Assembly (NCBI GenBank): GCA_030727405.1
Contig: JANRBR010000023.1
Coordinates: 99,449 to 163,448, forward strand
Source of the DNA: Crocinitomicaceae bacterium
Lineage (GTDB): Bacteria > Bacteroidota > Bacteroidia > Flavobacteriales_D > Crocinitomicaceae
Direction of reading: 5' to 3'
Length of the DNA stretch: 64,000 nt
In this document: positions 38,866-48,995 of the stretch, piece by piece
Numbering within the stretch: position 1 is the first letter of the stretch
How the letters are laid out: every line of letters starts with the position of its first letter
Position numbers and translations under genes: made by a program
The notes under the pieces: model-generated
Seen by the model: only the letters and a program-made list of their open reading frames with translations
What the model was told of the DNA's origin: nothing
The model's database searches: none

Positions 38866-41800
38866 GAAACAATAGGGATTTCAATGTGGAAAGAAGTCCC
38901 TTCGTTTTCTTTGGATTGAAAGGAAACTTTTCCACCGTGTTTCTCGACGATTTGCTTAACAAGCGACAACCCAATTCCACTGCCAGATGATTTCGTCGTA
39001 AAATGAGGCGTAAAAATTCGTGTCGATTCTTCCATAGAAATCCCACAGCCATTATCACGTACTTCAATGCAACAGTAGTTGTTTTCTTTTGTGATGTTTA
39101 TCTGTATGACCCCATCCGACTTTCCACTCAATGCCTGTTGGGCATTTTGGATTAAATTGACCAATACTTGAATCCATAAATTTCGATCAACTTGCACAAA
39201 AATGGAACTCGATTCAGGATTAAAATCAATGGCAATCTGACTTTCATTTTCATAAAGCGAAAGTACTTTTTCGACCATTTCAACGATATTCTCGCGCTTT
39301 AAAATGGGTTCAGGCATCTTCGCAAAATTTGAGAATTCATTAGCCATTCTGGTCAAACCATCCACTTGTTCAATAATGGAATGCAATACACGATTTAATT
39401 GTTCCGCTCCACCTTCTTTTTCAGGATCATAGCTACGGAGCAAGTGTTGAATACTCAACTTCATTGGCGTAAGAGGATTCTTGATTTCATGTGCAATTTG
39501 CTGCGCCATTTCACGCCAAGCCATTTCACGTTCGGTTGATGCCAAACGATGTGCGGCCATCTGTAATTCGTCCAATTTTTCGTTGTACGCTTGAACAATG
39601 GCACCAATTTCGTCTTTTTGCTGGTAGTTTATGTGCTTATTCTCCTTCCCAAATTGAATATTAGACATATGTTTCTTTAAAAGAATCAAAGGTGAAATCA
39701 ACCAATTCGAAACCATTAAACCAATGAGAACGGATAATGCCAAAAGTAAAATAAAGACATTAATGATCGATGTAACAAAGGTTTCAATTTGATTTTCGTA
39801 GTCTCTTTGTCGGCCAAAATATGGTAAGTTGACGAAACCAATAACGTGTTGATTTCCACTGTAAATGGGTAAATAGGAGGAAATAAAAGAAAGGCTACCA
39901 ATCTCTTCTAAATGCGAAAATGAACTTTTCTTATGATCAATTAATTCATTGACCGCCCTTGGATTCATTTGTTCACTGATGAGGCCTAGATCAAAAAGTT
40001 TTGGCCTGGAACTAGCAATGAGATAACCACTATTATCATAGACATTTAAGTCAGTATGAAAAACAAGCGATAATTTGTTCAGCCTGCTTTGTAAATATGA
40101 TCGATCCGTTTGTACCGATAAATTTGCATCTCCCGTTATTTTCGATCGTAATTCTTCTTGAATGGAACTCAATTTATCTTGGATGTTTTTTCGGGTGTAA
40201 TCTTCATATTGTTGTCCAACGAAAACACCACTACCTATCCCATAAAGCAACAAGGACAATACAAGTACAAGAACAAAAGCAATTTGTATTTTAAACGCAA
40301 AAGAAAAATGGAGGCCTTTTAGGACCGCCCTTCCATTCATCAAATAGATGATGATCGATAGAATGCCCCAAAAGCAGAACACATAGGCAAAAGAAGTAAG
40401 GTAATCAAACCAACTTTTGGTTTGTCCGGACAGAATGATTGCATTTTCCCTTGTTTTCCGATAATAATAATGATTAAATCCATCTTTTTGAAAGGAGCCT
40501 TCTACATGATTTGGAGGGATAAAGGACCCCAAAATAACAGGAAAATTAAAGGATCCAGATTGGTGGATTAAACGTCCTTCTGAATATTTGGCAATGGAAT
40601 ATTCTTCCAATTCCCGCAATACATTTGCTTTGTCTGAAATGAGCAATCTTGGAAACCCAATTTCTTCTGGAATGCGTTTCGATTTGAGTCGAATAGAGAG
40701 GTAAATGGAAGTCGAATAAAGTGGGATTTCCTGCCAGATGATGTATGAAAGTCCTGACTTTTCAGTTGGCATGAAATACATGGAGGGTTCGATGTCCGAT
40801 TTGGACCCGAAATTTGATATGAGCGATTGTGTTAATTGAAAGCTTATTGTGTCTTTTGAAACAAGAGATGTGCCATTTTTGGAAAAAACATCAAAGCTTA
40901 AATCATAGCCGTCCCATATGCCATGAAAGTATCTTTTTTCTAAAATACTTGCGATCGTACTCGGCAAAAGTTTGTTTTGAGCGGTATCTGAAAACGGGAG
41001 AAAAACGGGGTCTTTTATCAAATCTTCCTTTGACTCTAAAAATTCTATTTCCAAGTTAACATCCCTTTCGGTAGCCAATTTTTTGGCATAAATTGCCCTG
41101 TTTTCTAGTTCTTTTTGTTGATGGCTGCTAATTAATTCATGAACAAATACCATTGAAAAGAGACACAACAACAACAACTGAAAAGAAAATTGCTGAAGAG
41201 ACTCCTTTCTTTTGTAAAATATATGATTGATCAACATCACCATTCCTGGTGTGAATATTGCCAAGGGGGAACTACCTTCTGAACTTAAGACGAAAGCATA
41301 AACGGATGTAGCGATGGCTGTGGCCAATAATAAGGCCCATCCTTTTACCCCCAAATCATAGAATCTGCTGATGATTCCAAAAGTGATTTTCTGAAAACTA
41401 AGAAAGAATAGACCTATGATGGAAAAGAACACGAATGAATCGCTATTTAACTCAAAAAACTGATTAAAATTTAAGGGGATATTTGAATGGATGACAACCA
41501 TTTTGATTAAAAAAACAATGGTCATCCAAACACCAAAAACAGCAAAGAATTGAATCCATAAAAACCACAAGGTTTTAATGGCATGGAATGATTTGAAAAG
41601 CACGAGAAATCCAAAAACGATGAATAGCGCATTGATGCAAAAGTCAATATAACTTGGGAACCATTCATTGTAGGCGAATAAGTCAGCCGAAAGGAAATGA
41701 GCATGTTCAAAAATCAGGTCGAGCGACACTTCATATAGCAGGATTCGAGCGCATAAAAGCCCCAAGAAAAATACCCACTTTCCTATTTTAAGCTCAGAGA

Positions 41801-42443
41801 CTTCCTCGTAAATACCGTATAATAAACTAATTACTGCCAATACCAACAAGGGTAAAATAAACCAAGAATTTATTGGTTTCTCATGTTGATTCGGAATAAC
41901 AGAAAAACAGTATTTTTTTGCCTTGTTGAAGATCGGGTGTCCTCGGCTTACATCAAGTGATACCTTAAAACTTCCTGTCCCAAAAATGGGATTCGCTTGG
42001 GAGGAAATGAATTCATTTTCATAAGGGTATTCATTTGCAATGCAATAAGATGCGCAACACACATCCGATCCTTTTTGATAGACTTCACCATAGTACCAAC
42101 CATTTTGTAATTGAAGGAAACCACTCGCTGGGAATTGAGGACTTGAATATGGTGAAACGGGTACCTTATTAGTATTCCATTTAATTAATTCCTCATTCCG
42201 ATAGATATGAATTTGTGTCCTTGAATTGACCGGCAGACTACCATAGCGTTGAAAGTAATGAAGTGTTTGTTGTGCATTTTCCTTCATTTTTTCTTCTTGA
42301 AGAAGGAAAGTAGCTTGGATTTTTTGGTAGGCAATACCTTGACTTTTTTCTTGGCTAATTTGAATATAGGCAAGAACGCAAAATGCCAAAAAAGCAAGTA
42401 TAAAATACTTGTATCTTAGGGCAATATGTCCCCACTTTATCAT
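38862..42443 (-). CDS. Large membrane sensor histidine kinase (NtrY-like, HAMP)
   Basis: H-box QQIAHEIKNPLTPMKLSIQHL, N-box LVNLIQNAQQAL, G-box GSGIGLSLVKQIVEKHGG; many TM helices N-terminally. Confidence 0.92.
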   Translation of the reverse strand: MIKWGHIALRYKYFILAFLAFCVLAYIQISQEKSQGIAYQKIQATFLLQEEKMKENAQQTLHYFQRYGSLPVNSRTQIHIYRNEELIKWNTNKVPVSPYSSPQFPASGFLQLQNGWYYGEVYQKGSDVCCASYCIANEYPYENEFISSQANPIFGTGSFKVSLDVSRGHPIFNKAKKYCFSVIPNQHEKPINSWFILPLLVLAVISLLYGIYEEVSELKIGKWVFFLGLLCARILLYEVSLDLIFEHAHFLSADLFAYNEWFPSYIDFCINALFIVFGFLVLFKSFHAIKTLWFLWIQFFAVFGVWMTIVFLIKMVVIHSNIPLNFNQFFELNSDSFVFFSIIGLFFLSFQKITFGIISRFYDLGVKGWALLLATAIATSVYAFVLSSEGSSPLAIFTPGMVMLINHIFYKRKESLQQFSFQLLLLCLFSMVFVHELISSHQQKELENRAIYAKKLATERDVNLEIEFLESKEDLIKDPVFLPFSDTAQNKLLPSTIASILEKRYFHGIWDGYDLSFDVFSKNGTSLVSKDTISFQLTQSLISNFGSKSDIEPSMYFMPTEKSGLSYIIWQEIPLYSTSIYLSIRLKSKRIPEEIGFPRLLISDKANVLRELEEYSIAKYSEGRLIHQSGSFNFPVILGSFIPPNHVEGSFQKDGFNHYYYRKTRENAIILSGQTKSWFDYLTSFAYVFCFWGILSIIIYLMNGRAVLKGLHFSFAFKIQIAFVLVLVLSLLLYGIGSGVFVGQQYEDYTRKNIQDKLSSIQEELRSKITGDANLSVQTDRSYLQSRLNKLSLVFHTDLNVYDNSGYLIASSRPKLFDLGLISEQMNPRAVNELIDHKKSSFSHLEEIGSLSFISSYLPIYSGNQHVIGFVNLPYFGRQRDYENQIETFVTSIINVFILLLALSVLIGLMVSNWLISPLILLKKHMSNIQFGKENKHINYQQKDEIGAIVQAYNEKLDELQMAAHRLASTEREMAWREMAQQIAHEIKNPLTPMKLSIQHLLRSYDPEKEGGAEQLNRVLHSIIEQVDGLTRMANEFSNFAKMPEPILKRENIVEMVEKVLSLYENESQIAIDFNPESSSIFVQVDRNLWIQVLVNLIQNAQQALSGKSDGVIQINITKENNYCCIEVRDNGCGISMEESTRIFTPHFTTKSSGSGIGLSLVKQIVEKHGGKVSFQSKENEGTSFHIEIPIVS

Positions 42444-43075
42444 GTATTAATGCCCAACTTGGTATGCAAGGAAAGTGCTTTGTGTAATGCATCAAAATCT
42501 TCATCAGCACGGTGGTCATTCCGAAAAATAAAATGCGCTTGGGGCTTGTATGGTTCAATAAAGTTCTGGTAGCATGGGAGTACATGATGGTCCCATTGAT
42601 AGATGATTTCCGAGCGCTTGTATCCTCTTGTTTCTTGATCGCGGTAAATCCGACGATCTAACTGAGTTTTATGATCAACATCAACAAAAATACTGAAGTC
42701 TAGTTTTTCAAATACTTTTTCGTAATGGAACAAAAATAAGCCCTCCACAATTAACACTTCACTGGGTTGAATGGTCAACAAGACGTTTTTATTGGGTGGA
42801 GCATTAAAAAAATATTCTTTGACCTCAATTGGGTTTCCGGAAACAAGTTGATGTAAGTCATTCTCCAATTGGACTTGATTTAAGGCTCCAGGTAAATCGA
42901 AATTTACCTTTCCATTTTCATCCAATGCTTGCATCTCTATGGGATGGTAATAATTATCCATGGAAAAAACAGAAGGTATTACCTCGCCAAATGATTCTGA
43001 CAACCTTCTTAGTAGCGTTGTTTTACCTGCACCACTACCTCCACAAATTCCTACTACAAATGGTTTTTTTCTCAT
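42440..43075 (-). CDS. udk: Uridine kinase-like P-loop kinase
   Basis: VGICGGSGAGKTTLLRRL Walker A, SMDNYYHP, IVEGLFLFHYE. Start at Met7 of the ORF. Confidence 0.82.
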   Translation of the reverse strand: MRKKPFVVGICGGSGAGKTTLLRRLSESFGEVIPSVFSMDNYYHPIEMQALDENGKVNFDLPGALNQVQLENDLHQLVSGNPIEVKEYFFNAPPNKNVLLTIQPSEVLIVEGLFLFHYEKVFEKLDFSIFVDVDHKTQLDRRIYRDQETRGYKRSEIIYQWDHHVLPCYQNFIEPYKPQAHFIFRNDHRADEDFDALHKALSLHTKLGINT

Positions 43076-43182
43076 TTTTGTACCTTCATACAAATATACA
43101 ATTTGTCTGCTTGGTTTTTAGTTCAAAAACAAGTGCGAATGAAAGAAAAATTGTAACTTTCCTCTTAATTATTTCAACTCTT

Positions 43183-43797
43183 ATGAAAAACAGACGATTC
43201 TTATTGCCTTTTTTATTCCTTGCTTTGGGTCTGAATGCTCAGCTTAAATTAGGGGAGAAGGCCCAAATGCTAGATGATCAACTTCAAAGCACGATCAGTG
43301 AAACAACGTCCATAAATGATTCAAAGAGGGATAATGGCATTCTTGTCATCTTCTCCTGTAATACGTGCCCATTTGTGGTAGGCACAGACGATTTTCCCGG
43401 CTGGGAACGGCAATACAACGATCTTTTTGACTTTGCAACTCAGTTAAACATCGGAATGATATTAGTGAATTCCAATGAAGGAAAGCGTCAAGGTGCGGAT
43501 TCCTATGAAGAAATGTTGGCACATGCCAATGCTCAACAATACAAAATGCCCTATGTAGTAGATGTCAATTCGTCTCTAGCGAATAGCTTTGGCGCAAAAA
43601 CCACGCCCCATGTCTTTATGTTAAATTCAGAAATGGAATTGGTTTATACGGGTTCAATCGATAATATTTGGGATAAAGAACGAAAAGAGGACATCCCATA
43701 CTTGAAAACAGCCATGAATGAATTGGCTAACCACAAGAAAATTAAAAAGAATGCTACTCCTCCAAAAGGATGTAGCATAAAACGTACGACAAATTAA
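43183..43797 (+). CDS. Exported thioredoxin-family protein
   Basis: MKNRRFLLPFLFLALGLNAQ signal, FSCNTCPFVVGTDDFPGWERQYNDLF. ORF-track start 42829 is antisense to udk and unlikely. Confidence 0.85.
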   Translation: MKNRRFLLPFLFLALGLNAQLKLGEKAQMLDDQLQSTISETTSINDSKRDNGILVIFSCNTCPFVVGTDDFPGWERQYNDLFDFATQLNIGMILVNSNEGKRQGADSYEEMLAHANAQQYKMPYVVDVNSSLANSFGAKTTPHVFMLNSEMELVYTGSIDNIWDKERKEDIPYLKTAMNELANHKKIKKNATPPKGCSIKRTTN

Positions 43798-43807
43798 TTT
43801 AGAAATC

Positions 43808-46141
43808 ATGAGAAAAATTTGGACTATATCTTTAGCGTTAATTACTTTTCAAAGTTTCGCTCAACAAGGTGACGGATTTAAAAAATCCTATAAGGCAAGT
43901 GTTCAATTAAAAGAAATTAATAAGGTTTCTTTTCCCGAGCCGGATTTGTCGGCATTGAAAGCTGAAGACGCATTAGTGGATGGAACAGGTTCCGCACCAT
44001 GGAGATTTGGCTGGAACAATTACACTAACTTAAATACGGAAAATGCAGGATCATGGACGACACTTCCAAATGGTGATCGAATTTGGCATGTATTGCTAGA
44101 ATGTGAAAACGCTTTAACAATCAATTTAACATTTGATCAAACCGTCATTCCGGAAGGAAACGAGTTGTATGTCTTCAATCCAGAGAAAGATTTCATTCTG
44201 GGGAATTTTACTTCGAATCACCTCTATCAAGGACAGTTAGGAACGGAATTGGTTCCAGGAAGTCGCTCTATCGTTGAATATTTTGTTCCTAAAAACAATC
44301 CTCAAGGCCATGTTCAAGTTTCCGTTGTAACACATGGTTACCGTACTTCACAAGAATTCCAAAACAAGGCATTTGGCAGTTCTGGGTCGTGTAATAGAAA
44401 TGTCAATTGTTCCGAAGGTGGACCTTGGGTGCAAGAGCGAAATGCAGCGGTAATGTTGGTTTCAGGCAGCAATGGATTTTGTTCAGGTTCTTTAATTAAC
44501 AATACATTAAATGATGGTAAACCTTACGTGTTAACAGCAAACCACTGTTATAGTAATCCTGCTTCTTGGATTTTTCGTTTTCAATGGCAATCACCAGATT
44601 GCAATAATCCAGCGTCCTCTCCGTCATTTATGTCTTTGTCGGGCGCTGTTTTAAGGTCTCGCGCTTCAGCTTCGGACTTTTGCTTGGTAGAAATCACCGG
44701 TGGACTGACAGCTGGAACAGTGCCAGCTACTTACACTCCGTATTTTTCTGGCTGGGATTGTTCTGGAAACACTCCAGCATCGGGGGTAGGAATACATCAT
44801 CCATCGGGAGACATTAAAAAAATATCCTTTGAAAATGATCCATTAATCTCTACATCATTTGGAGGTAGTCCAGCAAATAGCCATTGGGGGGTAACAACTT
44901 GGGATAGTGGCGTAACAGAAGGAGGTTCGTCCGGCTCTCCATTGTATGACCAAAATCACAGAATTATTGGTCAATTGCATGGCGGTGCATCTGCTTGTGG
45001 CGCCGCAAGTTTATCCGATGAATATGGAAAGGTAAGTGTATCCTGGGAGCCTGTAGGAAGCAATTCAACCAATCAATTGAAGTTCTGGTTAGACCCAAAT
45101 AATGCTGGAGCACAATTCATTAATGGTTTTGATCCGGCAAATCCAAATGGCGCTCAATTAGATGCAGGATTGTCCAATCCGGTATTTGATTTGGATGTGT
45201 TTTGTGGAACCAACTATACGCCAAAAGTGACCATAACCAATTCAGGAACAAGTACTTTAACCTCAGCGGTAGTGACTTATTCCATCAATGGTGGAGGAAA
45301 TCAAACGTATAACTGGAGCGGATCCTTGTCTCAATGGCAAACAGAGGTCATTTCGTTGCCAAGTTTAAATTTAGCTGCGGGGGATCATACTTTGAGTACT
45401 TCGGTTTCTAGTCCAAATGCAGGTATTGACCAGAACACGACAAATGACGTGGCGAACACAGTTTTTACTTTGGAAGCGATAGATCAAACAATGGGATTAT
45501 TGAAGGTAGCCTTGCTCACGGATGATTACCCGGATGAAACTTACATGGAATTGACTTCGAGCAATGGAACAGTCGTTTGGTCTGAAGGAAATGAAAGTTT
45601 TGTTGGAAATTATGGAACGGGAAATAGTCCAGCTCCAACAGATCCAACATCTCCTTTTGCGGCTAATACAAGTTACACATTTGACATTCCAATTTCCTTA
45701 CTCGATTGTTATACATTTACTATTTATGACTATTACGGAGATGGACTTGGAGCGGCACAATGGGGAGGCTCAAATGTGGATGGTGAATTGACTTTAATGA
45801 ACCAATCAAGTGCTATTTTATACACCTTGGCACCTGCTGACTTTGGAGCTTCTGCATCAAACATCGTTAAAAACAATGACGATTCAGGAATGAACGAACT
45901 TGACTTGTTACATTGGACCCTTTATCCTAATCCGGCAAATGACTTATTGAATGTTTCCATTAAAAATGGACAAGCAACAGAAGTCATCATCATGGACTTG
46001 TATGGTAAAACGGTATTGAAACAATCAATATCGGAAAATCAGGCTCAGGTAAACACGTCAAACTTGGCCATTGGCTCTTATTTCATGCGTGTTTATTTTG
46101 GGAATGGACAAAGCTCTGTCAAGTCATTTGTTAAACGTTAA
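43808..46141 (+). CDS. Secreted trypsin-like serine endopeptidase with T9SS type-A sorting domain
   Basis: Catalytic-looking LTANHCYSN, SDFCLVEI and TEGGSSGSPLYD; C-terminal LYPNPANDLLNVSIKN...SSVKSFVKR. Confidence 0.88.
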   Translation: MRKIWTISLALITFQSFAQQGDGFKKSYKASVQLKEINKVSFPEPDLSALKAEDALVDGTGSAPWRFGWNNYTNLNTENAGSWTTLPNGDRIWHVLLECENALTINLTFDQTVIPEGNELYVFNPEKDFILGNFTSNHLYQGQLGTELVPGSRSIVEYFVPKNNPQGHVQVSVVTHGYRTSQEFQNKAFGSSGSCNRNVNCSEGGPWVQERNAAVMLVSGSNGFCSGSLINNTLNDGKPYVLTANHCYSNPASWIFRFQWQSPDCNNPASSPSFMSLSGAVLRSRASASDFCLVEITGGLTAGTVPATYTPYFSGWDCSGNTPASGVGIHHPSGDIKKISFENDPLISTSFGGSPANSHWGVTTWDSGVTEGGSSGSPLYDQNHRIIGQLHGGASACGAASLSDEYGKVSVSWEPVGSNSTNQLKFWLDPNNAGAQFINGFDPANPNGAQLDAGLSNPVFDLDVFCGTNYTPKVTITNSGTSTLTSAVVTYSINGGGNQTYNWSGSLSQWQTEVISLPSLNLAAGDHTLSTSVSSPNAGIDQNTTNDVANTVFTLEAIDQTMGLLKVALLTDDYPDETYMELTSSNGTVVWSEGNESFVGNYGTGNSPAPTDPTSPFAANTSYTFDIPISLLDCYTFTIYDYYGDGLGAAQWGGSNVDGELTLMNQSSAILYTLAPADFGASASNIVKNNDDSGMNELDLLHWTLYPNPANDLLNVSIKNGQATEVIIMDLYGKTVLKQSISENQAQVNTSNLAIGSYFMRVYFGNGQSSVKSFVKR

Positions 46142-46153
46142 TTACCCATAGGA

Positions 46154-47281
46154 ATGGCAGGAATTTATGTGCACATTCCTTTTTGTAAGAAGCGATGTAC
46201 TTATTGTGATTTTCATTTTTCGACTACTTTTTCGACCTATCGGGAGAAATTGATTCAGGCTATTTGCCGAGAATTAAGCTTAAGAAGTTCAGAATTAACG
46301 AATGTCCCTATACAATCACTCTATTTTGGTGGTGGAACCCCCAGTTTATTAACTGCGGAGGAACTTCGGTCCATTGTACATAGTGCTCGATTGAATTATC
46401 AATTGCTTGAACATGCTGAAATTACCTTTGAAGTGAATCCTGAGGATGCGAACGTAGATAATTTAAAGGCATGGAAAGACGTAGGGATTAATCGTTTGAG
46501 CATCGGCTTGCAATCGTTCCAAGCTTCTGATTTATCATGGATGAACCGATCACATTCCACGGACGAAGGAGAAATGGCGGTTCGAATGGCCCAAGAACAG
46601 GGTTTCGACAACATTAGCATTGATTTGATTTACGGACTTCCAGATCTTTCCAATGAACAATGGTTACATCATTTAGAGAGGGCTCTTCAATTAAATGTTC
46701 AGCACATTTCCGCCTATTGTTTAACGATTGAATCAAAAACCGCATTGGAACATTTTGTTAATAATGGAAAATTGAAACGTCCAACAGAAGACCAACAAGG
46801 GGAGCAGTTTGATCTTTTGGTTCGTACATTAAAACAAGCAGGGTTCGAACAATACGAAATTTCCAACTTTGCCAAGGATCAAAAGTATGCAAGACATAAT
46901 TCGTCCTATTGGAACTTTACTTCGTATGTCGGGGTTGGACCAAGCGCCCATTCGTTTAATGGAAATCAAAGACGGTGGAACATAGCGAACAATTCAAAAT
47001 ATTACCAGCAAGTTGGCAAGGACGACGATTGGTTTGAGGAGGAAACATTATCGCCTACAGAAAAGTGGAATGAATTTTTTCTAACAGGATTGCGCACAAA
47101 ATGGGGAGTGCTGAATGAAAACATAGAAGATTTGGGCGGAATGACTGCGGACGAACACAAGTTGTTGACCACATACGTGGAAACAGGATTCATCTTTGAA
47201 GAAGTGGATCGTTTGGTTTTAACTGAAAAAGGAAAATTACAGGCCGACGGAATCGCCTCCGCTTTTTTTCGCTTGGACTAA
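46154..47281 (+). CDS. hemW: Radical SAM heme chaperone HemW
   Basis: GIYVHIPFCKKRCTYCDFHF, YFGGGTPSLL, RLSIGLQSF and ARHNSSYWNFTSYVGVGPSAHS. Confidence 0.95.
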   Translation: MAGIYVHIPFCKKRCTYCDFHFSTTFSTYREKLIQAICRELSLRSSELTNVPIQSLYFGGGTPSLLTAEELRSIVHSARLNYQLLEHAEITFEVNPEDANVDNLKAWKDVGINRLSIGLQSFQASDLSWMNRSHSTDEGEMAVRMAQEQGFDNISIDLIYGLPDLSNEQWLHHLERALQLNVQHISAYCLTIESKTALEHFVNNGKLKRPTEDQQGEQFDLLVRTLKQAGFEQYEISNFAKDQKYARHNSSYWNFTSYVGVGPSAHSFNGNQRRWNIANNSKYYQQVGKDDDWFEEETLSPTEKWNEFFLTGLRTKWGVLNENIEDLGGMTADEHKLLTTYVETGFIFEEVDRLVLTEKGKLQADGIASAFFRLD

Positions 47282-47598
47282 GATTCTAGTTTTCCAATGA
47301 AAATGGCATTTCCATCCACTCGGATAGGGCGTTTCAAAAAGGTATATTCATCTAATATGTACTGGCGAATTTCCATTTCGGAAAGTTGCTTATCCTTTAA
47401 GCCGAGCGTTTTGTATTTGATGGCTCTTTTGGAAAACAGGGCCTCGTAAGACCCTGCTATTTCCTTCATGAAATCTAAGTCTTTCGCTTGGATTCCTTGT
47501 GTTTTAATATCGATGATTTCATAGGCATTGCGATCTTCGAATGCCTTGATGAGTTTACGACAATTGTCACAAGTGTTTAATTGATAAATTCGTTTCAC
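47278..47598 (-). CDS. ArsC/Spx-family thiol protein
   Basis: N-terminal QLNTCDNCRKLIKAF and FLKRPIRVDGNAIFIGK. Confidence 0.8.
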   Translation of the reverse strand: MKRIYQLNTCDNCRKLIKAFEDRNAYEIIDIKTQGIQAKDLDFMKEIAGSYEALFSKRAIKYKTLGLKDKQLSEMEIRQYILDEYTFLKRPIRVDGNAIFIGKLES

Positions 47599-48011
47599 GA
47601 ACAGAATTCATCGTAAGCAGCAGCTAAGTTGGCTGCAATCATTTGTGCACTTCCTCCTTCAATGTGATGGCGCTCTAAAAAATGAACTAATTTCCCATCC
47701 TTGAATAAGGCAATCGAAGGTGAAGACGGAGGATAAGGCAAGAAATATTTTCGAGCTTGAGCCACTGCATCGGTATCAACTCCTGCAAAAACAGTTGTTA
47801 ATTTATTCGGTTTTTTATCGTGGTGCAAGGATAATTTAACCCCTGGACGCATGTTTCCTGCGGCACATCCACAAACGGAATTCACTACGACAAGCATTGT
47901 TCCTGCCGCCTCATTTATCGCTTGATCAACTTCAGCACTGTTTGTTAATTGTTCGAACCCAACAGCAGTTAGGTCGTCTTTCATTGGTTGTACTAATTCT
48001 GGTGGATACAT
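47595..48011 (-). CDS. Bacilliredoxin (BrxA/BrxB, YphP/YqiW family)
   Basis: NSVCGCAAGNMRPGV motif and PPSSPSIALFKDGKLVHFLERHHIEG. Confidence 0.93.
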   Translation of the reverse strand: MYPPELVQPMKDDLTAVGFEQLTNSAEVDQAINEAAGTMLVVVNSVCGCAAGNMRPGVKLSLHHDKKPNKLTTVFAGVDTDAVAQARKYFLPYPPSSPSIALFKDGKLVHFLERHHIEGGSAQMIAANLAAAYDEFCS

Positions 48012-48071
48012 TTTACTGATTTTTTAGATAACAAAATTACGCATAAGAATCAATTTCTTTTGAAACAATGA

Positions 48072-48995
48072 TTACAATCTTTCCTTCAATAAAACAAGAA
48101 TCTCTTTTGGTGAAATATAAAGGGATTGACTATTGCTGCTTATTGGACTTATTCTAAGTTTTCTTAAAAAAGGTTTATTCTCTGCGTTCTCGTTCCAGAA
48201 TGACATAAACGACTTTGCCGATGCGTAATTCCTCGCCTGAGGAACAATGGCCATCGCAAAGTAATCGCAGTAAGGTTTTTCCGGAATCACCACCGTGCGG
48301 TTCTTTGCATAAATTTGAGAACTAAGCTGAAGATAAGTGCGATACGTTAAAAGCAATAATTGAGTGTTTTTGGTGTTTTTTGCCGGCTCTAGGTAATTTA
48401 CTCGGTGATCTTTTAATCCACGCATCCAATTTTTCATGCTTTTGTTTGGATCCTTGTTCTTTTTGTCATGTTGAAATTGAAAAGTAACTTGAGCTTTTAA
48501 AACTTCAATGGAAGGAAAATCAGGACTTGTCCATAAATAATTTGTTGTCAGTTCTCTATACGCCGTAGGCTTCTTTAAACTGTCTTTTAAAAAGGTAAGC
48601 ACAAAAGGATCCTTTCCCGCTAAAAACCAATTTTCTTGTATGCGTTGGAGCGAAGGCAACGATGACTTCACAAATCCTTCTGTGATGAGTTGTACAGGTT
48701 GATCTTCTAATTCCTTAACACTACTTAATGATTTCACAAATAACAGGTCAAATTTTGTGTTGTATTGGTCCTTTGTCATGCGAAGTTTCATGGAATCTGC
48801 TCGCATGTGAACAATTTCAACTTTAATCTTTTTTTCCTTTTCAAAGGACGCAAAATATTTGGCATCTTTTGGATACAGGAAATCGGAAGCAATGACCAGT
48901 TTTTTATTGGCAAGAGGTCGTGCTTCGTCTATGGAACAAGCGAATAAGCCTGAAAGAATGCAAGCAAAAAGCAGGATCTGTCTCATTTTATCCAC
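48072..48995 (-). CDS. Solute-binding-protein-like lipoprotein
   Basis: Lipobox [40 protein letters not shown] resembles periplasmic binding protein N-termini. Overlaps mutS end by 8 bp. Confidence 0.65.
   Translation of the reverse strand: MDKMRQILLFACILSGLFACSIDEARPLANKKLVIASDFLYPKDAKYFASFEKEKKIKVEIVHMRADSMKLRMTKDQYNTKFDLLFVKSLSSVKELEDQPVQLITEGFVKSSLPSLQRIQENWFLAGKDPFVLTFLKDSLKKPTAYRELTTNYLWTSPDFPSIEVLKAQVTFQFQHDKKNKDPNKSMKNWMRGLKDHRVNYLEPAKNTKNTQLLLLTYRTYLQLSSQIYAKNRTVVIPEKPYCDYFAMAIVPQARNYASAKSFMSFWNENAENKPFLRKLRISPISSNSQSLYISPKEILVLLKERL

Noticed and set aside
42829-43182. ORF-track N-terminal extension of the 43183-43797 thioredoxin gene
   Set aside because: It runs antisense through udk; the signal peptide starts at 43183, so the upstream part is frame-open chance sequence.
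47278-47598. Arsenate resistance determinant
   Set aside because: Single ArsC/Spx-like gene with no arsR, arsB or acr3; pairing with a bacilliredoxin suggests general thiol chemistry.
48072-48995. Iron or sulfate ABC transporter locus
   Set aside because: Only a binding-protein-like lipoprotein is present; no permease or ATPase.
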